Shown: in pieces, positions 28,768 to 37,390 of the stretch
Layout of the letters: every line of letters begins with the position of its first letter
How positions within the stretch are numbered: position 1 is the stretch's first letter
Source of the DNA: Dactylosporangium siamense
GTDB taxonomy: Bacteria; Actinomycetota; Actinomycetes; Mycobacteriales; Micromonosporaceae
Assembly (NCBI RefSeq): GCF_016862795.1
Contig: NZ_BONQ01000136.1
Span: 1 to 37,390, forward strand
Reading direction: 5' to 3'
DNA: 37,390 nucleotides
The notes under the pieces: generated by a model
What the model was told of the DNA's origin: nothing
Database searches by the model: none
Seen by the model: the letters and a program-made list of their open reading frames with translations, nothing else
Program-made: the position numbers and the translations under genes

Positions 28768-29206
28768 CGCGCAGCCCTTCCGTGGCGACGAACTCCAGGA
28801 AGTCGTCGGCGGCCGGTTCGACGGCGCCGTCCTCGTGATACCGGAAGCTCACCGCGTCCTCACAGATCCCGTCGTGGACCACGAAGCCCCAGTAGTCGCC
28901 GGTGCCGACCGGCGCGACGGCGACGAACCCGCTGCCGGCCTCGTTGGCCCCGAGGAGCGTCTCGACCCAGCGGCGGCCCTCGTCGGCCGGGAGGAGCTCG
29001 ACGAAGAGGAAGCGGCCGGCACCGTACCGCAGCAGGAACCCCCGATACTGCTCCGGCAGCCGCACGCCCAGCCACCGCTGGACCCGCATCAGGTCCGCCT
29101 CGGTGGCCCGCCAGTGGTCGAAGACGGCGACGTCACCGTCGCGTTCGAGGGCCGCGTACCGCCGCAACGCCTGCTGCAGCAGGACGTCGAACTCGGCGAA
29201 TCGCAC
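28757..29206 (-). CDS. SMI1/KNR4 (SUKH) family protein
   Basis: 149 residues. The SUKH fold is suggested by the N-terminal helix followed by ATEADLMRVQRWLGVRLPEQ and the strand FLLRYGAGRF, then the FVAVAPVGTGDYWGFV strand and DGICEDAVSFRYHEDG. SUKH proteins are often immunity proteins against polymorphic toxins, but many are of unknown role, and no toxin gene is visible in the window. The start is GTG 29206. It is immediately followed by a MazG-like gene and preceded by endonuclease III, 22 bp away. Confidence 0.75.
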   Translation of the reverse strand: MRFAEFDVLLQQALRRYAALERDGDVAVFDHWRATEADLMRVQRWLGVRLPEQYRGFLLRYGAGRFLFVELLPADEGRRWVETLLGANEAGSGFVAVAPVGTGDYWGFVVHDGICEDAVSFRYHEDGAVEPAADDFLEFVATEGLRVGR

Positions 29207-29228
29207 CGGAGCAGTCTGCCACCGGCGG

Positions 29229-30113
29229 TCACTTCAGCAGGGCGCGGGCCTTCTCCGGGTCGAGCTCGCCCTTGCCGGCCAGGCCGATCGACGGGCAGTC
29301 CTCGGCAAGCGGGCAGGCGCCGCACGCCGGCTTGCGGGAGTGACAGGTGCGCCGGCCGTGCAGGATCAACAGCAGGTTGACCGACACCCAGTCCTTCTGG
29401 TCGAACAGCGCCGCGATGGCGGCCTCGGTGCCTTCGACGTCGTTCTCCGGCCCCCAGGCGAGCCGGTGCGCGACCCGGCCGACGTGCGTGTCCACGGAGA
29501 TCGCCGGCACCGAGAACGCGTTGCCGAGCACCATGTTGGCCGTCTTGCGGCCCACCCACGGCAGCTCGACGAGCTCCTCGAACGTGCCGGGCACCTCGCC
29601 GTCGTGCCGCTCGACCAGGGTCGCCGCGAGCTTCATGACGATCTGGGTCTTCTTCCGGTAGTACCCGACGGGCTGGAGGATCTCCTCCATCTCCGCCGGC
29701 TCGGCCGTGGCGAGGTCCTCGGCCGTCGGGTATCTGGCGAACAGGACCGGGGTCACGAGGTTGACCCGCTCGTCGAGGGTCTGCGCGGCGAGGACGGCGG
29801 CGACGAGCAGCTGCAGCGGCGACGCGAAGTCCAGCTCGAGGACGGGGTCCGGATACCTGGTGGTGAGCAGCCGCAGGATGCGCCGCGCCCGCCTGGTCTG
29901 CTCGAGGTCCGGCCCGGCCGGCACCACGACCACGGCCGCCTTCGAGGGCTTCTTGACCGGCGCCTTCTTCGCCACCGCCTTCGTCGCGGCGGTGGCTTCG
30001 GTGGCGGTGGCGTCGGCCACCTTCGGCGCTGCCGCCTGCTTCGCCACCGCCTTCTTCACGGGCGCTGCGGCGGCGGGTTCGGCGGCTGCTGGGGTCCTGT
30101 TCCGGCTCGGCAC
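29229..30113 (-). CDS. nth: Endonuclease III (base excision repair glycosylase/AP lyase)
   Basis: 294 residues from the GTG at 30113. The catalytic core is normal: HhH ELPWVGRKTANM with the catalytic Lys, VDTHVGRVAHRL with the catalytic Asp, and the 4Fe-4S cluster in CHSRKPACGACPLAEDC. It removes oxidised pyrimidines and cleaves the AP site. The N-terminal 65-70 residues are a Lys/Ala/Pro-rich, basic tail (KKAVAKQ, KKAPVKKPSK) that likely binds DNA. The frame is open to 30215, but the added part is Arg-rich and overlaps a terminator hairpin. It is separated from lon by that terminator. Confidence 0.94.
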   Translation of the reverse strand: MPSRNRTPAAAEPAAAAPVKKAVAKQAAAPKVADATATEATAATKAVAKKAPVKKPSKAAVVVVPAGPDLEQTRRARRILRLLTTRYPDPVLELDFASPLQLLVAAVLAAQTLDERVNLVTPVLFARYPTAEDLATAEPAEMEEILQPVGYYRKKTQIVMKLAATLVERHDGEVPGTFEELVELPWVGRKTANMVLGNAFSVPAISVDTHVGRVAHRLAWGPENDVEGTEAAIAALFDQKDWVSVNLLLILHGRRTCHSRKPACGACPLAEDCPSIGLAGKGELDPEKARALLK

Positions 30114-30213
30114 GCAGACGAGCCTACGTCGCCGCGCCGTCCGCCGAGGTCCGCCCCGCGGGTGCCTCGGGCTGTCACCGTCGGCCGTCGCGCGGGCGGT
30201 CTGGACGACACGC

Positions 30214-30260
30214 ACGACGAACCCGCCGCCCGCGTGTTCGGCGGGCGGCGGGTTCGTCGT
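30214..30260 (-). terminator. Terminator of lon
   Basis: A perfect 20-bp stem: 30214-30233 pairs with 30241-30260 around the 7-nt loop GTGTTCG. It starts 4 bp past the lon stop at 30264. No U tract. It isolates the downstream nth gene from the lon transcript. Confidence 0.9.
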
Positions 30261-30263
30261 CGG

Positions 30264-32570
<2,307 letters not shown>

Positions 32571-32594
32571 GTCTGACACCTGCCATCAGTGTGG

Positions 32595-32615
32595 GTTGAG
32601 CGTGTCAGGCTTAAG
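32595..32615. promoter_or_regulatory. HAIR-like (HspR) operator upstream of lon
   Basis: GTTGAGC-N7-GCTTAAG. It matches the HAIR consensus CTTGAGT-N7-ACTCAAG at 11 of 14 positions with the correct 7-bp spacer. HspR binds HAIR to repress heat-shock genes, including lon in Streptomyces. It lies 25 bp before the lon ATG and abuts the stop codon of the flavin monooxygenase gene, so the lon promoter probably overlaps the end of that gene. Confidence 0.6.
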
Positions 32616-33821
32616 TTACAAAAGGTTCCCTCTGTTCCCGGAAAGGTCCCGCGTGTGACCCAGGCCACCGTAGTCGGGCAGGTCGAAGGCGGTGGCGGTC
32701 CGGGTGGCAAGGTGCCTGAACAGGTGCTTCACCGGCGGCAGGTAGCGGATCGTGCGGAAGAACCGGTCCCGCTGGGCGATCTTCTTCTCGGTGGAGGGGA
32801 CCAGGAAGTCCGAGCCCCCGGACGCCTGCTTCTGGCAGGTTTCGACGTAGGGACGCAGGCGCCGCTCGTACTCCTGGAACGCCCGCTCGAACGGGAGCCT
32901 GCCGAGTTCACCGGCCAGGACGTGCGCACCGACGACCGCGAGGCCGGTGCCGTTGCCGCCCGGGCCACCCGCGTAGCCGGCGTCGCCGACCAGCACGACG
33001 CGGCCGCGGGACCAGCGCTCCATCCGGATCTGGGTGGTGGAGTCGAACCAGAAGTCGGGCGCGGTCCGCATGGCCTCGAGCAGCCGCGGCACCTTCCAGC
33101 CGGTGCCCTCGAACGCGTCGGCGACGATGCGCCGTTGCTGCTCGACGTCGCGCCGGTCGTGCTCGAGCCCGTCGGCGGTGAAGAACAGTGAGATAACTGC
33201 CTTTTCCGGATTGATCCCGCCGATGGTCACGGTCCGGCGGGGCTCGTTGTACATGAGGCCGGCGCGGTCCAGGCCGAACTCGTTGGCCATCGTGAAGATG
33301 CAGCCGTACACGCCGAGGGAGCGCTGCGGCACCGGGCCGAAGACCAGTTCACGCACCTTCGAGTTGACCCCGTCCGCGCCGACGACCAGGTCGAACCGCG
33401 CGGGCGCGCCGCGCTCGAAGGTCACGTCGACGCCGTCGGCGTCCTGCGCGATCGAGGCGATCGAGTCGCCGAAGACGTAGTCGACGTCGTCCCTGGTCGC
33501 GGCGTACAGCACCGCGCCGAGGTCGCCGCGCAGCAGCTCCAGGTCGCCGCTGAAGATGGCCGACGGCAGGGTGGCCCTGACCGTGTCATGCCGGTCGACG
33601 ATCGCGATGTCGCCCATGTGCGTGGCCCGCGCCCGCATCACGTCCAGCAGGCCCATCCGCCGCAGGACCTCCAGGTGGACCCGCCCGCGGAAGTCCACCG
33701 CGTAGCCGCCGCCGCGCAGCGCGGGCGCCCGCTCCACGACGGTGACGCGGTGTCCCGCGCGGTGCAGCCAGAGGGCGAGGGAGGGGCCGGCGACGCTCGC
33801 GCCGGAGATCAGGATGTCCAT
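32616..33821 (-). CDS. FAD-dependent monooxygenase (PHBH/TetX-like)
   Basis: 401 residues from the ATG at 33821. The FAD-binding Rossmann start is ISGASVAGPSLALWLHRAG, the internal ADGVNSKVRE holds the DG motif of group A flavin hydroxylases, and GDAGYAGGPGGNGTGLAV binds the FAD pyrophosphate/ribityl. The likely reaction is NAD(P)H-dependent aromatic or antibiotic hydroxylation, with unknown substrate. The frame is open upstream to 33920, but that part crosses the promoter region. It is divergent from a TetR regulator, with a shared operator-promoter of 55 bp, so it is probably repressed by that regulator together with the MFS gene. Confidence 0.9.
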   Translation of the reverse strand: MDILISGASVAGPSLALWLHRAGHRVTVVERAPALRGGGYAVDFRGRVHLEVLRRMGLLDVMRARATHMGDIAIVDRHDTVRATLPSAIFSGDLELLRGDLGAVLYAATRDDVDYVFGDSIASIAQDADGVDVTFERGAPARFDLVVGADGVNSKVRELVFGPVPQRSLGVYGCIFTMANEFGLDRAGLMYNEPRRTVTIGGINPEKAVISLFFTADGLEHDRRDVEQQRRIVADAFEGTGWKVPRLLEAMRTAPDFWFDSTTQIRMERWSRGRVVLVGDAGYAGGPGGNGTGLAVVGAHVLAGELGRLPFERAFQEYERRLRPYVETCQKQASGGSDFLVPSTEKKIAQRDRFFRTIRYLPPVKHLFRHLATRTATAFDLPDYGGLGHTRDLSGNRGNLL

Positions 33822-33831
33822 GGCTCGGAAA

Positions 33832-33860
33832 TATACATTCGTCTTATACGCTTGTATAGA
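33832..33860. promoter_or_regulatory. Divergent promoter with TetR operator
   Basis: This is an AT-rich island. TATAC-GCTT-GTATA (33845-33858) is an inverted repeat with a 4-nt spacer; TATAC-ATTC-GT starts a partial copy at 33832. TATACA (33832-33837) and TATAGA (33855-33860) form a plus-strand -35/-10 pair at 17 bp, and the minus strand has TATACA-N17-TATATT. The two promoters overlap, so one bound repressor could shut both. Confidence 0.65.
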
Positions 33861-33876
33861 CCCTAGGATCTGGACC

Positions 33877-34449
33877 ATGGGACATCGCGAGGACCTTCTC
33901 GACGGCGCCGTGCGCTGCATCTACGAGAAGGGCTACGGGCGGACCACCGCCCGCGACATCGTCGCCGCGTCCGGCACCAACCTCGGCTCGATCGGGTATC
34001 ACTACGGCTCGACCGAGGCCCTGCTCAACGCGGCCCTGGAGAAGGCCCTCGAAGACTGGGGCACGCAGCTGGCCACCGCGCTGCTGAGCACGAACGCCGA
34101 CGGGCTGCGTGGACTGCCGCGCTTCGAGGCGTACTGGAACAGCGTGATCGCCTCGATCGCCGCGCACCGTCCCGCGTTCCTGGCGTCGTTCGACGCGTTC
34201 GTGCAGATGGAGCACGCGCCGGCGATCCGGGCCATGATCTCCGAGGGCATGCAGGACGCCCGCGGGCTGTGGGCCTCGGTGTTCCACGGCGTCGACATCG
34301 CCACCGAGCCGCAGAAGGCGTTCCAGCTCGGCTCGTTCTACCAGGCCCTGATCAGCGGCGTGCTCACCCAGTGGCTGATCGACCCGGCCAACGCACCGAC
34401 GGGCCGCGACCTGGCCGAGGCGCTGCGGATGATCGCCGACTCGCTGTGA
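33877..34449 (+). CDS. TetR-family regulator
   Basis: 190 residues. The N-terminal HTH (REDLLDGAVRCIYEKGYGRT, then TARDIVAASGTNLGSIGYHY with recognition helix about 32-40) is typical of TetR. The C-terminal part (about 60-190) is all-helical, a ligand-binding/dimerisation domain. It starts at ATG 33877 with only a weak Shine-Dalgarno. It probably represses its own operon with the MFS gene and the divergent monooxygenase gene through the inverted repeat between them. The inducer could be the monooxygenase substrate. Confidence 0.9.
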   Translation: MGHREDLLDGAVRCIYEKGYGRTTARDIVAASGTNLGSIGYHYGSTEALLNAALEKALEDWGTQLATALLSTNADGLRGLPRFEAYWNSVIASIAAHRPAFLASFDAFVQMEHAPAIRAMISEGMQDARGLWASVFHGVDIATEPQKAFQLGSFYQALISGVLTQWLIDPANAPTGRDLAEALRMIADSL

Positions 34450-35702
34450 ACCGGCGCGTCGGCGGCATCCTGCTGCTCGGCGCGGTCGGCCGGGCGCCGC
34501 TGACCGCGGTCGGGCCGCTCGTCGCGGAGATCCGGGCCTCGGAGCACCTGTCGGGGGCGGCCGCGGGCCTGCTCACGACGCTGCCGCTGCTGGCGTTCGC
34601 CGGCTTCTCTCCCGTCGCGCCGCTGGTCGCCCGGCGGATCGGCCTGGAACGCGCCCTCGGCCTGGCCGTCGCCGTCCTCGCCACCGGGATCGCGGTGCGC
34701 TCCACCCCGGTGCCGGTCGCGCTGTGGCTGGGCACGGCGGCGGTCGGCGCGGCGATCGCCGGGTTCAACGTCCTCCTGCCGAGCCTCGTCAAACGCGACC
34801 ACCCCACCCGGGTGGCGCAGCTGTCCGGCGGATACTCGGCGACGCAGAGTGTGGTCGCGGCGGTTGCGTCGGGTACGGCGGTGCCCCTCGCCGCACTCAC
34901 CGGCGGCTGGCGGGCGGGACTGGCCTGCTGGGTCGCGGTGGTCGCGGTGACGGCCGTCGCCTGGCTGCCGCGCGTGATCCGCCCCGCACCCGAACCGTCC
35001 CCCGTCGCGGCCACCGACGCGCCCGACGCCGTCCGACCCGTTGCCGTCGGCGGATCTGCCAGCCGTACACCTGCCGCGGCGAAAACGCACAGTGCGACCA
35101 TCACCGCGCCCACGGCCGGACCTCGACCACCGTGGCGGACCGCGCTCGCGTGGCAGCTGACGGCGTTCATGGGGCTGCAGTCCATGGCCTTCTACGTGCT
35201 CATCACCTGGCTGCCGTCGCTGGAACGCGACCACGGCATCCCGGCGCAGGCGGCCGGGTGGCACCTGTTCGCGTACCTCGCCGCCGCCGTCGCCGCGAAC
35301 CTCGTCACCCCGGTCGCGCTGCACCGGATGCCGGATCAGCGGCTCGTCGGGCTGGTCGGGGTCGCCTGCATCGGCTTCGGCACCGCGGGGCTGCAATGGT
35401 TGCCGTGGACCGCGGCGTGGGCGCTGGTGTCGATCGTGGTGACCGGATTCGGCGCCGGCGGGATCCTGGTGGTGTGCCTGTCGCTGTTCAGCCTGCGCAC
35501 GACGGACCACGCGCAGGCGGCGGCGCTGTCCGGGATGGCGCAGACCGGTGGCTACGCCCTCGCCGCCGTCGGTCCGGTCCTGTTCGGCGCGCTGCGGGAC
35601 GGCAGCGGCTCATGGACGCTGCCCATCGCGGTCCTGTGCGCACTGACGGCCGTCATGGCGGTGTTCGCCGTCCTGTCCGGTCGCAACCGCTTGGTCGGCT
35701 AA
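34446..35702 (+). CDS. MFS transporter, CynX/NimT-like
   Basis: 418 residues. The first helix and loop (GGILLLGAVGRAPLTAVGPL, then LVAEIRASEHLS) match the CynX/NimT subfamily. About 12 hydrophobic helices follow, with a long (about 55-residue) Pro/Ala/Thr-rich cytoplasmic loop between helices 6 and 7 (about 180-235). Members include cyanate and 2-nitroimidazole transporters, but most are of unknown cargo; efflux of the monooxygenase substrate or product is possible. It starts at GTG 34446 in a 4-base GTGA overlap with the TetR gene. Confidence 0.88.
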   Translation: MNRRVGGILLLGAVGRAPLTAVGPLVAEIRASEHLSGAAAGLLTTLPLLAFAGFSPVAPLVARRIGLERALGLAVAVLATGIAVRSTPVPVALWLGTAAVGAAIAGFNVLLPSLVKRDHPTRVAQLSGGYSATQSVVAAVASGTAVPLAALTGGWRAGLACWVAVVAVTAVAWLPRVIRPAPEPSPVAATDAPDAVRPVAVGGSASRTPAAAKTHSATITAPTAGPRPPWRTALAWQLTAFMGLQSMAFYVLITWLPSLERDHGIPAQAAGWHLFAYLAAAVAANLVTPVALHRMPDQRLVGLVGVACIGFGTAGLQWLPWTAAWALVSIVVTGFGAGGILVVCLSLFSLRTTDHAQAAALSGMAQTGGYALAAVGPVLFGALRDGSGSWTLPIAVLCALTAVMAVFAVLSGRNRLVG

Positions 35703-35705
35703 GGC

Positions 35706-35731
35706 CTCAGCTCTGTTCGACCTCAACCGAT
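35706..35731 (+). promoter_or_regulatory. FliA-like promoter of the chemotaxis receptor gene
   Basis: CTCA (35706-35709), 16 bp, then ACCGAT (35726-35731). This resembles the flagellar sigma FliA promoter form (CTCA-N15-17-GCCGAA as I recall it for Actinoplanes; GCCGATAA as -10 in enterobacteria). TCAACCG-N7-CGGTTGA (35723-35743) also forms an inverted repeat here. If this is the promoter, transcription begins about 35740, so the upstream GTG at 35745 would have no Shine-Dalgarno, and the GTG at 35766 would be used. Confidence 0.5.
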
Positions 35732-35765
35732 AGGAGCGGTTGAAGTGCTGACAGGGGGTATTCCG

Positions 35766-37352
35766 GTGAGTCGGTTCGCGTCGCTCAAGGTGCGCCACAA
35801 CATCATGATCGCGGTGGCGGTCGCGGGGTTGGTGGCCGCCGCCGTCGGCGGCATCGGGTTGTACAAGATCTCGCAGGTCGCCGACAGCGCCGACGCGATG
35901 TACAGCCGTGCCCTGCTCCCCACCGCCGACGCCGCGGACCTGCGCGAGGCGGTATGGCGGTACCGGTTCTACGGCATCGGTGCGAACTCGCTGCCGGACC
36001 CGACGCAGCGGGCCCAGTTCAACGCGGCGCGGGACGCGGCCGCGGGCGACATCGACGAGGCCGCCCAGCGGTTCGCAGGCCGCGACCTGGACGCCGCCCA
36101 ACGCAGCGCGATCACCGCGTTCAGCACCACCTGGGCCGACTACCTCGGCAAGCTCAAACAGGGCATGGACATGATCGCCGCCGGCAGGACCGGCGAAGGG
36201 CAGGCATTCCTCGTCAAGCAGGCGGCGCCGGTCGCCGAGCAGGCGGCCCAGAAGCTCACCGTGCTCGCCGACGTGGCGCGCGCCACGGCGCAGGCCCGGC
36301 TCGCCGACGCCAACGACGCCCGCAACCAGGCCCGGCTCCTGGTCGCCGTGGTCCTCGTCGGCGGGCTGATCCTCGCGATCGCCGTCGCGATGGTGCTGGC
36401 GCAGGCGATCCTCAGGCCGCTGCTGCAGGTCCGAGACGTGCTGACCGCCGTCGGCGAGGGTGACCTGACCCGGGAGACCCCGTTCGCGGCGAGCAACGAG
36501 CTCGGGCAGATGGCGGCGGCGCTGAGCCGGGCCACGACCCGGATGCGCACCGCCGTGAAGACCCTGGCCAGCAGCAGCACCAGCCTCGCCGCCCGCGCCG
36601 ACGAGCTGCAGAACGCCAGCCGCGGCCTCGCCGACGGCGCCGAACGCACCGCCGGCGAGGTGTCGAAGATCAGCGGCTCCTCGCACGAGGTCTCCAGCAG
36701 CGTCCAGGCCGTCGCCTCCGGCGCGGAGGAGATGAACGCCTCGATCCGCGAGATCGCGATCAGCACCTCCGAGGCGGCCTCCGTGGCCGGCCAGGCCGTC
36801 GACGCGTCCGCCGCCGCCGAGCAGATCATGGTCCGGCTCGGCTCCTCCTCGGCCGAGATCGGCGACGTCATCAAGGTGATCACGTCGATCGCCGAGCAGA
36901 CCAACCTCCTCGCCCTGAACGCCACCATCGAGGCGGCCCGCGCGGGCGAGGCGGGGAAGGGCTTCGCGGTCGTCGCCGGCGAGGTCAAGGACCTCGCCCA
37001 GGAGACCGCGAAGGCCACGGAGGAGATCGGCCAGCGGGTCCGCGCGATCCAGACCGACACCGCCGGCGCCGTCGAGTCCATCTCGGAGATCGCGCGGGTG
37101 ATCGGCCGGATCAACGAGTACCAGACGACGATCGCCTCCGCGGTCGAGGAGCAGAGCGCGGTCACGACCAGCATGGCGGGCGACCTGAACGTGGCGGCGA
37201 GCGGCGCGGACCGCATCAACGGCGGCATCGGCGAGGTGGTGCACGCCGCGGACAACACGCTGCACGGCGCGCAGGCGACCCGTACGGCGGCAGCCGAGCT
37301 GACCAGCATGTCGGAGGAGCTGCGGGCGATCGTCGGCGGCTTCAGGCACTGA
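35766..37352 (+). CDS. Methyl-accepting chemotaxis protein
   Basis: 528 residues from the GTG at 35766, which has GGGGG 7 bases upstream. The frame also has an earlier GTG (35745) with AGGAG, but the likely promoter covers that site. Topology: TM1 at about 13-33, a periplasmic four-helix-bundle sensor at about 34-190, TM2 at about 191-215, HAMP at about 213-265, and the cytoplasmic signalling domain with the hairpin tip [18 protein letters not shown] near 375. No CheR/CheB-binding C-terminal pentapeptide is seen. It controls CheA activity, so the organism should be motile at some stage. The stop codon lies in an 18-bp tandem repeat. Confidence 0.93.
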   Translation: MSRFASLKVRHNIMIAVAVAGLVAAAVGGIGLYKISQVADSADAMYSRALLPTADAADLREAVWRYRFYGIGANSLPDPTQRAQFNAARDAAAGDIDEAAQRFAGRDLDAAQRSAITAFSTTWADYLGKLKQGMDMIAAGRTGEGQAFLVKQAAPVAEQAAQKLTVLADVARATAQARLADANDARNQARLLVAVVLVGGLILAIAVAMVLAQAILRPLLQVRDVLTAVGEGDLTRETPFAASNELGQMAAALSRATTRMRTAVKTLASSSTSLAARADELQNASRGLADGAERTAGEVSKISGSSHEVSSSVQAVASGAEEMNASIREIAISTSEAASVAGQAVDASAAAEQIMVRLGSSSAEIGDVIKVITSIAEQTNLLALNATIEAARAGEAGKGFAVVAGEVKDLAQETAKATEEIGQRVRAIQTDTAGAVESISEIARVIGRINEYQTTIASAVEEQSAVTTSMAGDLNVAASGADRINGGIGEVVHAADNTLHGAQATRTAAAELTSMSEELRAIVGGFRH

Positions 37353-37390
37353 CCGTGTCGACGGCACTGACCGTGTCGACGGCACTGACC
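37345..37390. repeat. 18-bp tandem repeat over the receptor stop codon
   Basis: GGCACTGACCGTGTCGAC is repeated exactly at 37345-37362 and 37363-37380, and a third copy begins at 37381 and is cut by the window end. The first unit contains the TGA stop of the chemotaxis receptor. The array may continue beyond the window. Confidence 0.85.

Overview
The window is high-GC DNA with dense, short-spaced genes, many GTG starts and frequent 4-base start/stop overlaps. This points to an actinomycete. Gene content agrees: a mycothiol-type maleylpyruvate isomerase family protein, a polyphosphate glucokinase, an actinobacterial serine/threonine kinase, an SOS box of the CGAAC-N4-GTTCG type, and an HspR-like HAIR element before lon. 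A methyl-accepting chemotaxis protein with a FliA-like promoter suggests a lineage with motile cells or spores, such as Actinoplanes or Dactylosporangium relatives in the Micromonosporaceae. That placement is inference; no rRNA or tRNA gene was seen.

Layout. 1-1.2 kb: NAD kinase between two tandem-repeat blocks. 1.15-3.2 kb (minus): a stand-alone condensation-domain protein and a mycothiol-dependent-isomerase-like protein. 3.3-6.75 kb: a UBP-type zinc finger gene divergent from a coupled pair, a receiver domain fused to a thioredoxin-reductase-like flavoprotein that lacks the CxxC, and a histidine kinase with a degenerate cNMP-binding-like domain. 6.8-8.8 kb: a membrane protein and DNA polymerase IV (dinB) with a LexA box on its start. 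8.8-17.4 kb (minus): a sugar-utilisation cluster made of a LacI regulator with a composite operator, a lipoprotein binding protein, a peptide-type ABC importer (two permeases, two ATPases) and a GH1 beta-glucosidase. 17.6-20.4 kb (minus): Ser/Thr kinase, polyphosphate glucokinase and a small zinc-ribbon protein. 20.5-26.4 kb (minus): a six-gene, translationally coupled stressosome operon: rsbR, rsbS, rsbT, an RsbW/RsbX-like ATPase-phosphatase, a hybrid histidine kinase with an RsbT-like N-terminus, and a receiver-SpoIIE phosphatase. 26.6-32.6 kb: malate dehydrogenase, a few small genes (two unknown, MazG-like, SMI1/KNR4), endonuclease III and Lon. 32.6-35.7 kb: a flavin monooxygenase divergent from a TetR regulator that is coupled to a CynX-like MFS transporter. 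35.7-37.4 kb: the chemotaxis receptor, whose stop codon lies in a tandem repeat that runs off the window.

How parts may work together. Imported beta-glucosides would be hydrolysed by the GH1 enzyme, and the glucose phosphorylated by the nearby polyphosphate glucokinase. The stressosome operon carries RsbR/S/T but no sigma factor or anti-sigma pair in the window; its last genes are two-component modules, so the stress signal may pass to receiver-phosphatase outputs. The kinase/receiver-flavoprotein/UBP-finger group looks like a two-component system with an enzyme as output, and several canonical catalytic or ligand residues are missing. These two signalling islands are the most interesting parts of the window.
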